DNA from: Opisthocomus hoazin
Lineage: Eukaryota > Chordata > Aves > Opisthocomiformes > Opisthocomidae
Direction: 5' to 3'
DNA length: 64,000 nucleotides
NCBI RefSeq assembly: GCF_030867145.1
Contig: NC_134433.1
Location: 12,227,216-12,291,215 of the forward strand
Positions 1 to 11,962 of this stretch are shown here, piece by piece; position 1 is the stretch's first letter, and every line of letters starts with the position of its first letter. The notes beneath the pieces were generated by a model. It did not search any database, was not told where the DNA came from, and worked only from the letters and a program-made list of their open reading frames with translations. A program made the translations under genes and the position numbers.

Positions 1-28
1 GCAAAAATAGATTAAAAAAATCCCACAC

Positions 29-106
29 AATGCAGCCTGGGGCCTGTCACCCTCAGTAACGGCCCATATAATGCAGCCCATCACCCTCCGTAACAGCCCT
101 AGCAAC
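29..106. repeat. Two diverged tandem copies of a ~40-bp unit
   Basis: A unit beginning AATGCAGCC and running through TCACCCTC and GTAAC to a short GCCC tract occurs at 29-69. It recurs, shortened and with substitutions, at 70-106. The two copies abut directly. The array may extend to the left of the window, so this could be the edge of a minisatellite or simply a local duplication. Confidence 0.6.
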
Positions 107-554
107 GGGCCCGCAGCACCCCGCACCCCGAGGCGGCAAGGTGGGTCACCCCTTCTCTGCGCAGAGACGCATCTGAAAGGCACTCCGAGCTCCAGCATGC
201 AGCGCTGCCCCACAGCCCGGTGTCTGCGGCCTGCCCCGCTGGGACATGCATCTTCAGAAGCTGTCGTGCATGTTAATCCCATCGTTAGCACAGCGCTGCA
301 CCAGTTACACTGCGCATTAATATTTGGCAGTTGTTGGGGATGTGTTTACCGTGGAAAAGGGAAACCAGCGACTTCCGTGCCTCCTCATCTGCAGCAGTTT
401 TCCTTCTTACTGCTCTTTGAGTCTAGCAAGCCAGCAGGGTCTCATGCAAAGGAAAGAGGTAATTTTCCTTAAAATTCCACACCCAGTGCCAAGTATTCCC
501 ACATCCAGGCACAAAGTTGGGCACAGCCAGCACAATTTCTAGCTCAGTAATTTA

Positions 555-583
555 TTCAAAGCTTTATTTTATAAAGCTTTGAA
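555..583. repeat. Perfect 13-bp inverted repeat with 3-nt loop
   Basis: The arms at 555-567 and 571-583 are exact reverse complements, separated by TTT. They include an AAGCTT core in each arm. The element is AT-rich and too short for a microRNA precursor. It could form a small cruciform or hairpin, or be the relic of a short inverted-repeat insertion. Confidence 0.7.
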
Positions 584-3500
584 GTAGATGGCTTTTCAGA
601 GAACCTGCCATTTACAGCTGCAAAATGAAGGCAGCAAGGAATGAATCAATGGCTACAGAGAGCATGAGAAAGTTTTCCTGGAGAGCCTGACCCGAGATGA
701 GTTTTGAATTCATATGAAAAAGCAGTTAAACTGAGAAGCTATTCCAGTGATTTTTTAAGAACAAATAATTTCCTTTCAAAGGCAATCCTCTAAGACACTA
801 CATTCAATTTCTGTTAAGTGTTTTCAGGTAAGTTCAAAAAAACTATGAAATTAATCTGTAAAAAGGAAAATGCTGGCTTTGTAATATTTCTTGTGTCTGT
901 CTCCCACTTTAAGACTCAAAATTGCGAAGCATCAAAATCGCCATATTTATAGATGTTGGGAAGGGCTCTTATACAAAGTATGCGTGGCATTTATTTACAT
1001 TTTTCGCCACAATGTTTTCATTTACAGCAAGGATTCAGGCTTGCAAAATGCTCTATATTCCAACACATCCAGCCTAACAAAGCACTCAAGCAGATGTTTA
1101 GTTCCAGGTATGTTTATAACTGTACTATTCAGAACCTTGCCACATTTGGCCCCTGAAGTCCGATGTACTTCAGTACAATGCAGTCCTGATTTACCACTTG
1201 ATGTTCAAGTGTTGGAGGAAGACTCGGGTCTCAGCAGTAGTTTAGTCAGGATGGGTGATGGGGGTGGCAGTGCTCCTTGCAGCCTTCGGCTTGACCAGGG
1301 GTACAGCTATCCTCACTGAGCTCACAATGCTGGCCTTCGAAATTACGTTCAGGTAAGGTGGAGCCTCTCCATTTAACCCCTAACTGAACAGCAGGCATGG
1401 ATACCCTGGTCACTTACCTTTCCCAGCCCTAACAATTTAAACATTTCCACATAAAAGCATATACTGAATTAAGATTTTTTTTCTAAAAACTTAACTTCCA
1501 AATGCCATAAGCACTCTGTGTTAATCCTTCATTCGCTCTCCAGAAAATTAAGGCAGCCCAGCAGCAAAAATAACCACAGGGCATGATTTTGTGAGGCAGC
1601 AAAACTGACTAACGGCTAGCTGCTCCCAAAAGGGAAGGTCATCTCTGCCTGCCTGCCTCTGCCCTGCCCTCGCAGCAGCACTGGTGCTTCTCTGAGCCCA
1701 TTTGAGAAATTAAACTAAAAGGCAATTCTTCAGATGAAAAAGTGCACATTTTTATTCTGGTTAGGCTTCCTGAACTGTTTCACTGGGGAGCCAGACAAAT
1801 ATTAATGCCCTTAAGAGTGGGCTGTCACTACAGCGACTCGGGAGCTGCCTTCTACAGCCAGCCCTGCTGCAGGGATGACCCCTTCTGGGAATTGGGCAGT
1901 GGGGGCACAGCTGGGGTTGCAGCTACTTAAGCCATCTAATTTTATTTTGCTCATAGTTGTGAGTCAATCCCCTTGAATGCCCAAAGAGAGATGGTGTGAC
2001 CACCCTTCAAAGTGTTTTGAACGAGCCATAACAGAATGGCTGTAACCAGTGGGACTTCCTTCTGGTGGCTACATCCATTGTTTAACAGGGCTAGAGCTGA
2101 GGAACGTCCCCTGTTGTAAACACACTGAAGTGTTCACACAGGCACAAGTAACATCTGCTGCCCATATCTGCATGAAAAATTGTTTACTAGAGTGCAATCA
2201 TAGAAACTGGAGGCAGCTTCTTGGACGCATATAAGAAGCAGCACAGGAGGCAGGCTAGCAGGTTGGCCTCAGCCAAGTCTCTCATCATTCCTTGTCTGGG
2301 ATTTCAAAGAATCCTGGCTCTGGGCTTTCAGACAGTTCTGGACCTCCTCCTGCTTCCTAGGATCATCACAGGGACCACAGAGAAATCCGCACAAACACCT
2401 TCCAAGGTGCTCTTGCAAAAGCTGCCCTGCTGTTAGGACCTGACGTGCAGGCAGTCTAGCCTGACTTAACATGGGGGATTCTGTCACTGCTTGCAGTAGA
2501 CTTTGACCTCTGGAAGACAAACGAGAAAAAGCTCAATCCACAAATCCCAAGCACTTTTTATCTTGTTATACAACACAACAGTCACAAGGCCGCTAGTCAC
2601 TTACATTTCATTCTCATTGCATTTGGATACCAAGCATGTATTATTTTGAAACGGGGATTTTTTATTAGTTACTATTTTTTAAGTATGCACTGGGTATGGC
2701 TGCATCTGGCATGTGGGGACTTAAATACCTGTGTCTGGACTCAGGGTCTCCAACCTAACAATGCCTGGCACTGGCAGAACAGTGACTCTGGAAGGGTTAT
2801 TATTTGAGTTATTACTATGATGGCTGTTTCATTATGTGACACAGAGCAATGACAGTTGACTACAAGATTAGGGATTGAGAAGAGCCCTTGTCTGAAGGAA
2901 AATTAAAAAGACTGGGACCATTCTCCTCTAAGGGAGTGAATAAAAAAGTCCACAGTGAAGGTATTACAGAATGCATAGCCTAGAGATAGCAGTTTGAGAA
3001 CTTTTGTTCACCTTATCTCAAAACATTATAATGCAAGAACACGAAGGGAAAAAAGGTAAATTAAAAGATAAGCAACCACATTTTAATGCCTTGCATAAAA
3101 CATACATGGAATTCACTGACATGCAACATTGCGAAGAGTGAGGTATTATTACTATTCTCAAAGGATGGGCATAATTCAACTAAAAGTAACATCTAAAATA
3201 GAGGGTTTAGAAGGATTATTATCTATCATTCTTCAGGGCACAAGTGAGCTTCTACCTCTTAGGATTTAAGAGGAGATTTCTGCTAGGTATCCAGCACCTG
3301 GAGAGCTCAAATAGAAGCAGGGGGGCAGAACTTACTCATAATAAAACCATCTACTCTGAAGAACTCATGAACTGAATGTAAACAAGCCAGCTGAGGGCTC
3401 TAGCTAGACAGGGAGGAGAACGCAAGGCACCAGAGACCAGTAATGACTGGCAAGGCAAGCAACAGTCACTGTGCAGCAGACGCCTGTTAACATCTAGATT

Positions 3501-6500
3501 CCACAGAGGAGTTATTGCATCCTCAACTTCATTGATCTATGCTCCAATTTATAAAAATTCAGGTATTTTAGTTACTAAGTGACAACACTGCAGAAGACAG
3601 TCAAAGGCTAACTCTCGCCTCATATTTAGCCCTGCTTCCTTATCTTAGAATCTGGTATCACTCTTGCTCTCCCACACAGTTTCTTTACTTCACTGCATAC
3701 CTGCGCGTGAGGACTGAATTACAGGGCAAAGGCTATTGTTCGCAGCTAAGGCTTTGTGGAACAGTTATTCTGGTACAACTCCCCAGGTGGAGATACAGTT
3801 CATATAGGCAAAAGAACTCACTAAACCATCTCCTTAAAAGGCAAACTACGCTATCAGAATAAATCATCTCTACATCTTTGCTTTTTGCATGCCATCATTG
3901 CTGCAGGGTTAAGTCTGGGGTTTTTACATTCCAACCTGCATAACTATTCTGGCAAGACTAGTAGTTCCTTGACCAGGAAGACAAGATACACCAGGAAACA
4001 AACAAACAAAAAACACCACCAAAAAAAAGGAAAAAAAGAAGAGTTTGATTTGTTTTCTCAACAAACTGCTGCTTTTTTGTACATATTGAAAGAGAAGAAT
4101 GAACGAATGAGCCATGACCACTGGCTCTGTTAATGGGAAAGGGACTGTGACCAGAAGTCACCTCTGGGGTGGAGAACAGCAGCTGAACAGCAATACACAG
4201 CAACCTGTACAAAAGAGTTTATTTACTACATGTATGGAACAAGAATATTATGTCCTAATGAAGCTATAGTGAAACACAAGTGAAAATATGAAGACATAAC
4301 ATAAATGGCTCATCTAGAATTAATCCAGAATTCTAGATATAAGACCTCCACTCTACAGGAAAGTAACCTAGTAATTCATACACCAAGTCCAATTACTAAT
4401 ATTCATTCTTCATTATCATCTTTACACTGCAATAGACCTCATGTCGGCACCAGGAAAGGATATGAGTCAATCCTTGACTAACTGGCTCTGATTCACTAAG
4501 GAACCAACATATATAAAATCACTCCAGATAAAAAAAGGCTTAGGTTTGTCTCACTGATAATTTACCTAATGGCTGCTAAGACTGGAGTAATAGGAGAGAG
4601 ATGAGAGAGAACAGCACTACATTGCTATGGAAACTACAATTTTCAAAATAAATACCTTTGCAGACCTGAGGTTGCAGATCTAAAATAATCCATACTGTTT
4701 TCAGTGTTACCTCCCTTTGCCATGAGATCCATCCAGGCTGAGCAGCCAGGCATGGGCAGAAACCTTGCATGCAGTGATCTAAGATATCCCACGGCTCATG
4801 TTCCTTATTCCAGTGCAGGGATGGACTCGGAATAGAAACCTCAGTGTCTGGTCTGTTACCTGAACGGTTCTGGGAGTCTTCCTGCCACGCAGCCAGTCTG
4901 GCCAGACCAACGCAAAATGCATCCATAGCCACTTGAGGTGGGAAGTGTTACCTTTATCCCACTATACCGATAATCCCAAATATTTGCAGAGTCTTTTTTT
5001 TAAGTGAACTAAGACAACATGATATATACAGCTTTGTGAAGTTCCAACTCCCTTACTCACATTAGGAAACTCCTTACCCTGCAAATGGCTTCACTGCAGT
5101 TACTGTTCAGGGTATCCAGTCCTTTGCTCCCTGCTAGTCCTATTTTAGAAAGACAGTTGGTAACTTCCCCACTTGCGCCTTGGGCAAAGGATTCCTCATT
5201 TTAGACACATGTGTACCTCCACACCCCACCTACCTAGTACCATCTCACTCATTGCTGCTGTAAGCAAGTCTAGGCTCTAGAAATGCTGACTCACAGTGCT
5301 AGGACTACGGAAAATATTTAGAGTTGCTGAAGAAGTGAAGCCCAGCAGGATTCCTGCCCTTCCTCCTTATCTTTGAGCCCCTTGCCATGACAGGCTGTAA
5401 TGAAGGACCTTGCTTCCTGAGAAGAGGCAAGGAGTAGGTACTTGCTTCCTAAAGATAACCCAGATTCCTTTGAATTCCCAGTTGCTAGCTAGTAATTGCA
5501 GGCAAGGGCAGAAAACTCCCAGTGCTTACAACCACAGGGCTACAGATGTTGAGACATTAATGGCTCCTGGGTAGGCTCTCTTTCCTAATGCAGCATTGCT
5601 CACTTCACTGCACTTCCTGGGACATAGACAAGTTCCCTTAAAATGCCTCAGTATGTGCTATGGAGAGCTATTCTTTACCTATAGACTGTACTGAACCGGA
5701 TTTAACTCCGATTCCTGGCTTCAGCATAGCTGAGTCAGTGCAGACAGGCAAATCACTATTTGCTTTGGGAGGGTTTGCCACCAATCGAGACACAGGCAAG
5801 CAGCACTGCGTGCAAATTATGGTTTGCTGTGGGCATGCCAGCACAGGCAAGGAGGGGGACCTGTGCTCACGCTGATGCGGGGACGGCAGAGAGCAGTGTG
5901 GGGAGATGATCAGTGCTATCTAGACAGGAGCCAGTCTGGGTGCATTCTGCCTGTGTTAGCACAGTGCTGCACCCAAACTAATCGGCTCTGGATTTTATCC
6001 AGATGACAAGCTGACTGGCCACCACACCAACAGCCTGTTTTCCCCACTGGGAAACGACCTCCTGTTGCAAAAGGCAGAGCATTTAGGGAAACAACAAAGT
6101 TTCATACCCACATGATTCATGTGGCAAATGACTCCAGAAAGCCTAAGAAGCAGGGAGCCTTTACAACTGACTGGGATAGGCAGGTTGCTGAGCTGCCTCC
6201 TCCTCCTGCCATTACCTACACAGCTCATTTGCAAAGAAGCAGAGGCTGATGAGCTACATTTGCAAGCTGGGCAGGGCAGACCAGGGAGCAACTCTCACTG
6301 AATGGAAGGAGCAGGCTGTGGTGAGAGCTGTACTGCACTGCTCAGAAATGACTGTGCGAAGTGATTATGGGAGTGGTGTTGATTTTACCTATAACCTATT
6401 CTAATTACAGTCTGCAATCAGTGTGGCCTGTAGCTTCAAAACGCAACAGAAGCACACTACTAGGGATGTAAAGCTTCCTTTTTTACTGGCAGCTGACTTT

Positions 6501-6708
6501 CAGCTCAGCTTAGCTGTGCATCAAATGAAACCCTCAGCAAGCGGATCTCTCCCAGAATTCTCTCCAAACTTGTCAATTTGGAGATGCATTTGGCTGAAGT
6601 CACCCTCTTTCAAGGCAACAGGAGCCATTTTGCATAGACGGAGACTGGGGCTGGTCCGACGAGGCTTTTACATTCATTTCAGACTACAGCAACTATAGTA
6701 CTTTTGCC

Positions 6709-6718
6709 CTATTTATAG
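6709..6718. promoter_or_regulatory. Consensus MEF2-type site
   Basis: The ten bases CTATTTATAG match the MEF2 consensus (YTA, four A/T, TAR). It lies about 65 bp before two copies of an AAGATGGC motif. A single motif match is weak evidence, so this is listed as a candidate site in a possible distal element about 12 kb upstream of the CpG-island promoter. Confidence 0.3.
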
Positions 6719-6781
6719 TGCTTACTCAAAGCAAACCCGAGGTCCTAGCTGTCCTTCATCTCGGATAGCTGCTGTTACAAT

Positions 6782-6806
6782 GAAGATGGCGCAGTGTGAA
6801 GATGGC
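6782..6806 (+). promoter_or_regulatory. Paired GAAGATGGC motifs (YY1-like), 16 bp apart
   Basis: The nine-base word GAAGATGGC occurs at 6782-6790 and again at 6798-6806, in the same orientation with a 16-bp period. AAGATGGC is the core of the YY1 recognition sequence. Such pairs occur in distal elements as well as just downstream of start sites, but there is no CpG island here, so function is inferred from motif spacing only. Confidence 0.3.
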
Positions 6807-9800
6807 CCTATACGAAGAATAGATCAAATCATAAATGCAGAACAGCTGCTTAAGCACAATGCAAGGAAAAGAAGCAACGATGTTGCTGGGCAGAGAAAAG
6901 CATTGCAAGAGCTTACAGATAGCCTCCTTTCTCCAAAGGCACATGCGCACTGCTATCATTCAGTCACATTTCTCTCAAGCTTCCTGGTAGCAGCATCAGC
7001 AAGCACATTCTGTCACATCTGACTGGCTAAAGGACTCTGTCCTCGTCTGACAGTAATGACCTGGCCTCAGTTTTTCACAATTTTGTCACCTCCTTCCTCC
7101 CTTTCAGCACCATAAAATCACTAGGCACGAAACCTGCAGCACAAAGGAAATCCTCGCTAGCTAGCACAGCCTGCTGCAGTACACTTCCCTCAGCAACACA
7201 GGCGACTGCAGGCATGGCAAACCTCTCATAACCTACATTAGATTCCCGTAGCATTTCAAATCAGGCACTTAACTTCCAAACTTGGCTGAGACTTATCTCT
7301 GTGGCCAGACTTAATATACACAAGAGACTAAAACTGAGGGTCATGGTGAGGAGTTTTGCTCCTTTGGTAAAATGTAATGCTTTACAACAACAGACAGTTC
7401 AACCCCATAAAAACAGCCTTTTTTTGGCCCAAATCCCCCTAGAACTAAGGGCCATCCAGATTTTTCCACATGCAAATCACACTGTAAAAGATCAACTGCC
7501 TGGCTGAATGGCTACAGCACAACACACCTGACATTGCCATGGCCGTACCCTCCGATCTGTCACTGGCCAGAGGTGAGGTCATGGGCTGTGTTCACTGTCT
7601 GGAAATAAGGAGCAAGAAACACGCTGCTGTTGGCTGGCCAGCCAGCCCAGTGACACATCCCGACACGGGCCACGAGGAGACATAAATGGGCAGACTGATG
7701 CCTCTTAAACATCATGGAAATAAAACCCCAGGGACAAGATGTCTTGCAAAGTATCTTGGTCAGTGGCAGAGGGTCTGCTGTGGCCTTTGATGCTTTTGTC
7801 CATCTCTCTTGCTGCACCTCCTTAATCCTTTCCCACTCCTTATCACCTTTCTTTCCTCAAGGCTGCTTAGCTAAATAAGCTGCTGCTGTTCCCCCTTTGT
7901 TTACCCAGTTCTACCTGCACTGAACAGCAGCAAGAGTGCTCTCCCACTGATGTCACCACTACCTTTAAGAAAAAGATGACCTGCAAGCTATTTTTAGCCA
8001 CATTGTGAAGTTGTGAAGCTATTTTGGTCACATCTCTGTACTGCAAGCTGCAGGATGCTGACAGGGTCTGTGTTTGCCTAGGGCAACAGGGGCTTTAACT
8101 GCGAGTGAGAACGGCTTGTGACTTTGCACTAAGGCTTCTCTGCCCTTCCTATGCCATAGGACTCTCTACACCAAGATCTGATTTCTCATCATTTTAGAAA
8201 AGCGCAACACATCTTCCTGAATTCTGCTGGATACCAGAGGCTCTGTAGGGCCTTTGCATTGTTGTCCTCTAGCCTTCATTAATGGTTTCTTGGCCTGCAG
8301 AAGGTGCTGTTTATTCCGTGGGCTCCCTCACTCACTAGAAGGGGATAGGTGCAATTATGAGTCCACAAAGACACCAGACAAGATTTTATCAATCTTCCCT
8401 AGCATCAGACCTTTGCAAAAGATCAAGAAACATTAGGCTAGTGCCTGCTGAGAAGTCGGGTGCACGTAACTCTGTGCAGGTAGAAGGAAGAGCAGAAAGG
8501 AGTCATTTACACAGCAGGTGTAAAGCAGAGGTAAAGTAGAAGCCAGAGCAACTGGATTTAACCCAATTAAGCCCATAGATACAAAAGAAAGTTTGAAGGA
8601 TACAAAATATGAAGTAAATTAGAGGAGAGAAAAGAAAATACTGGAAGTGGTGTGTTTAGGACAGGGACGGATGAGTCAGATCTACAAAAGGAGGAACAAA
8701 GGAGTAACTGCATGTGCACGTTTTTGAACAGCTGTCAGCAATGCCTCCCCAGAAAACTCCTCTTGGGAGTACTGTTGTCTTCAGCTATAGTGCATGTTTC
8801 TCCAAGACACTTCAGATAGGTGCACGACTGTCAATAGCACTATCTCGTTTGGGACAAGCCCTTCGTGCAGGAAGAGGAACCAGAATTTCATCAAGTCAGA
8901 CTTCAAAGTCCATCTCAGGTATTTTTTCCCCAACTTTCTTCTATAAGAGTGAATCACTAAAACCTACATCCGGCTCCTAAGGTGAGCCACTCCTTACTCT
9001 ACTGACGCAACTTGTGTCCATTTTCATGAGTCAGCACAACCCACATATCTTGTCCACAGCAGGATCAGCGCCCGCCAACAGGATGGACTGTCCCAGGCAA
9101 ACACTGGCAACCTGTTGCAAACAACGATTTGATTTATGGAACATCAGTATACTTCACTGGGTATTTTGGCAGGAGGAGCTGCTTTAACTCATTTGGTCCC
9201 ACTCAAGCATTAATTTATCTGTGTTATATACATTACAATCTTCATGCCAGTGAAGTCAGTTGATCATTAACTAGTATTTTATGACATGTAAATTAAAACT
9301 ACCTTAGTAAGAATTTAACTTTTTAGTCAATAGGTGGAAATGGCATGGACAGAATAATATTGTTTAATATGTTGTTATTTTAGCAGGATGGAATGGAACT
9401 GATGCCGTTCAGACGAGACAGAAACATGTCCAGCAGCAGTATGTCAAGACCTGCTGGGTCAAAAAACTCAATGAAGTGTTTTGCATTTCAGCTTTCACCA
9501 AGGCTATGTACAAGACTAACAGTAAGCGTTACATAGTGAAAACATTTTGGTGAGATGAAATAACATAGCAACATGTTGCATTCTTTCCCTGCTGAGCTTC
9601 AGCAGCCTTGCTTTGGGACACCGCACAGGCGGGATAAACACAGCGCAACAAAAGTGTCTGACAGAAGGGACAGAACAGATAACCTGTCAGCTCCCATGTG
9701 GTGGACCCATGCTGCTGCTAGCAGAGCTTTGCCAGTGTAGCAAGTCACTAGTTTACCTTTCATCACCTGTCTAGATCCTTATATTTCATCCATTTTCACA

Positions 9801-11937
9801 CAATTTATCTTACTCTAAGAGCATTACTGGAATCATCACTTGTCTCCACCAATTATTTAACGAAGACATCATATCTCAATCTCCACAATGCAGATATTTT
9901 ACTAGTAAATATTAAGAAAATGCATTTTTAAATGTTCCTACATCTGTTCTGTTTTCTGGTATGGAAACACCAGGCATACAGGAACAAATCACAGGCAGCT
10001 CACCCCATAGACGTAGTCGGAGGTTCTCCACCAATTGTGTGGATCCAGACAAGTGCACATAACATGCTTTAGCTAACAACTGCAATTGTTCCAAGTCTCC
10101 TCTAGGGAGTGCAGTCGTAAAGGAAGAAATTAAAACTGCAGCACACATGCCAGCTGGTAATCAGTGACTCAGGATATTCCAGCAGCCACAAATGGTGTCT
10201 GTCCATTTCCAACTGAACACAGGGAGCAGCAATGAGGTTGGAGCTTGATGTAAGAGCAGGATGCTACTAGAACCCGAGGTATGCTTTAGTATATCAAAGA
10301 AAAGTCCGTCAAAATACTAAAAATCAAGATCAAATCGCAAAAGGACTTCAAATACTGGATCAATCAATCATTTGACCCAACACACTCCCAGCTGAATGCA
10401 GCGTGGACAGCACTGCTATGGGGCTTCCATCTCTTGCCCACTAGTTTATCATGCTGCAATCAGATCATCCAGGGAAGGCATGCTCAGTCTCAAAACTTCA
10501 TTTAGACCTCTATGCAAAGCACAGCAGAGACACATCCATTTCTAGAACTAGCTGTATTTTGTACATACATGCACTTCTCTGTACTAGAAAATGGGCAGAG
10601 CCATCAACTTATTTCACCCCAGATTCACAAAACAGCTAAGCAGACAGGATCTGGCTGATCTTTGCGGTAAGGAATCATAGATGAAAAGGCATAGAGTTGC
10701 CTATTTCCTCCATACAAATCGCATGCATGCCTTGACTCTATGATCTTTTATGCCTTCCTTAAAGAACCAGAACATAAAATGAATCTGCTCAGAACAGGAT
10801 CTTTGTCTTAAAAAAAGATAAAATCCATGTTTCCAGTCTCAAGAACAAAAGTTTACGGAATACAGAAGCGATACTACCATCCACCTGAGGCAAAGGATAA
10901 GAGAACAAACTTGCCAGGTAAGAGTCTGGATAGGGAGAGCTGGTCTGCAGCAAGGACGTAGCTACATTCAACAGGTACCAGGGTCCATCACACAGTGCAG
11001 CAGAGGACATAGTGACTTCTGCAAAATTATTTACTGCTTTGTGACAAAGCAGCTCTATTGCATTGCCTAAGGATTGTCCCTTAGTGTCGCCAGGACAGCA
11101 CACCTTTAGAAGGAGGGTGTCTTTCTGCCCTGCTATACCAGATACTCTTTACTTTTCTAAGTGCTGCATAAGAAGCTGCTGTCACAATAATTAGGGATTG
11201 CATAGTGATCCACTGCAGCAGAGATCTTTTGCAGGATTCTTGCTCTCTCACAGGGCGCCAGGCTCTGGGTTCCTCAATGGAGCCAGTGAGCAGCAGCAGC
11301 TTTGAGGACAGTGGGTTTGGGAAGTCAAGAGGCAGCAACCATCGCTGCTTATGGATAAAGCTGCCAGGCTGGCACAGACAACTTCGCCACATACAGAAAT
11401 CATCTATAGCAAAACAGGAACAGACACTCAGATGTCCTAAGGACAGCAATCGAACCAATGGCCAGGGATTTCCCTTTCAGCCCAGAATTCAAGTGGCAGC
11501 AGATACCTGTAGGATCAGGCCAGCCTTGTGCTTTTACAGACTAAAAGTTCCTTCCGTAGCAGGTGAGAGGACGACAGCTTCTGCTGTGTCTGTTACTAGA
11601 TGTAGGTTATGCAATTAAAATGCCAGCAGCTGGCTCAGTTTAGACTGAGCAGCATTGCTAGTATCTGCTAGCATGTAACAGCCCATGGAAGGAGGTAGAG
11701 GCACTAAGCACAAGCTTCGTGTTTACTCAGCAAGCACCAGCTGAAGAGAACCATCTGATTTCTAAACTCCTGTTGCCTCCCACTTTTTGTCTCATCATCA
11801 CACTACATATCTAAGCTACAAATCTAAAGGTACCACAAGCTAATTCACTCACCCACTCTCTTTACTATAGCCCCTCTTGCTGTTTTCTCACCTGTCTCCC
11901 TCAACCAGCATACCAGAAGCCCTATGTACTACTGACT

Positions 11938-11962
11938 GGGGGGGGGGGGGGGGGGGGGGGGG
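11938..11962. repeat. G25 homopolymer
   Basis: Twenty-five consecutive G residues interrupt otherwise ordinary sequence. The tract can form a G-quadruplex on the + strand. Its exact length is uncertain because such runs are prone to sequencing and replication slippage. Confidence 0.9.
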
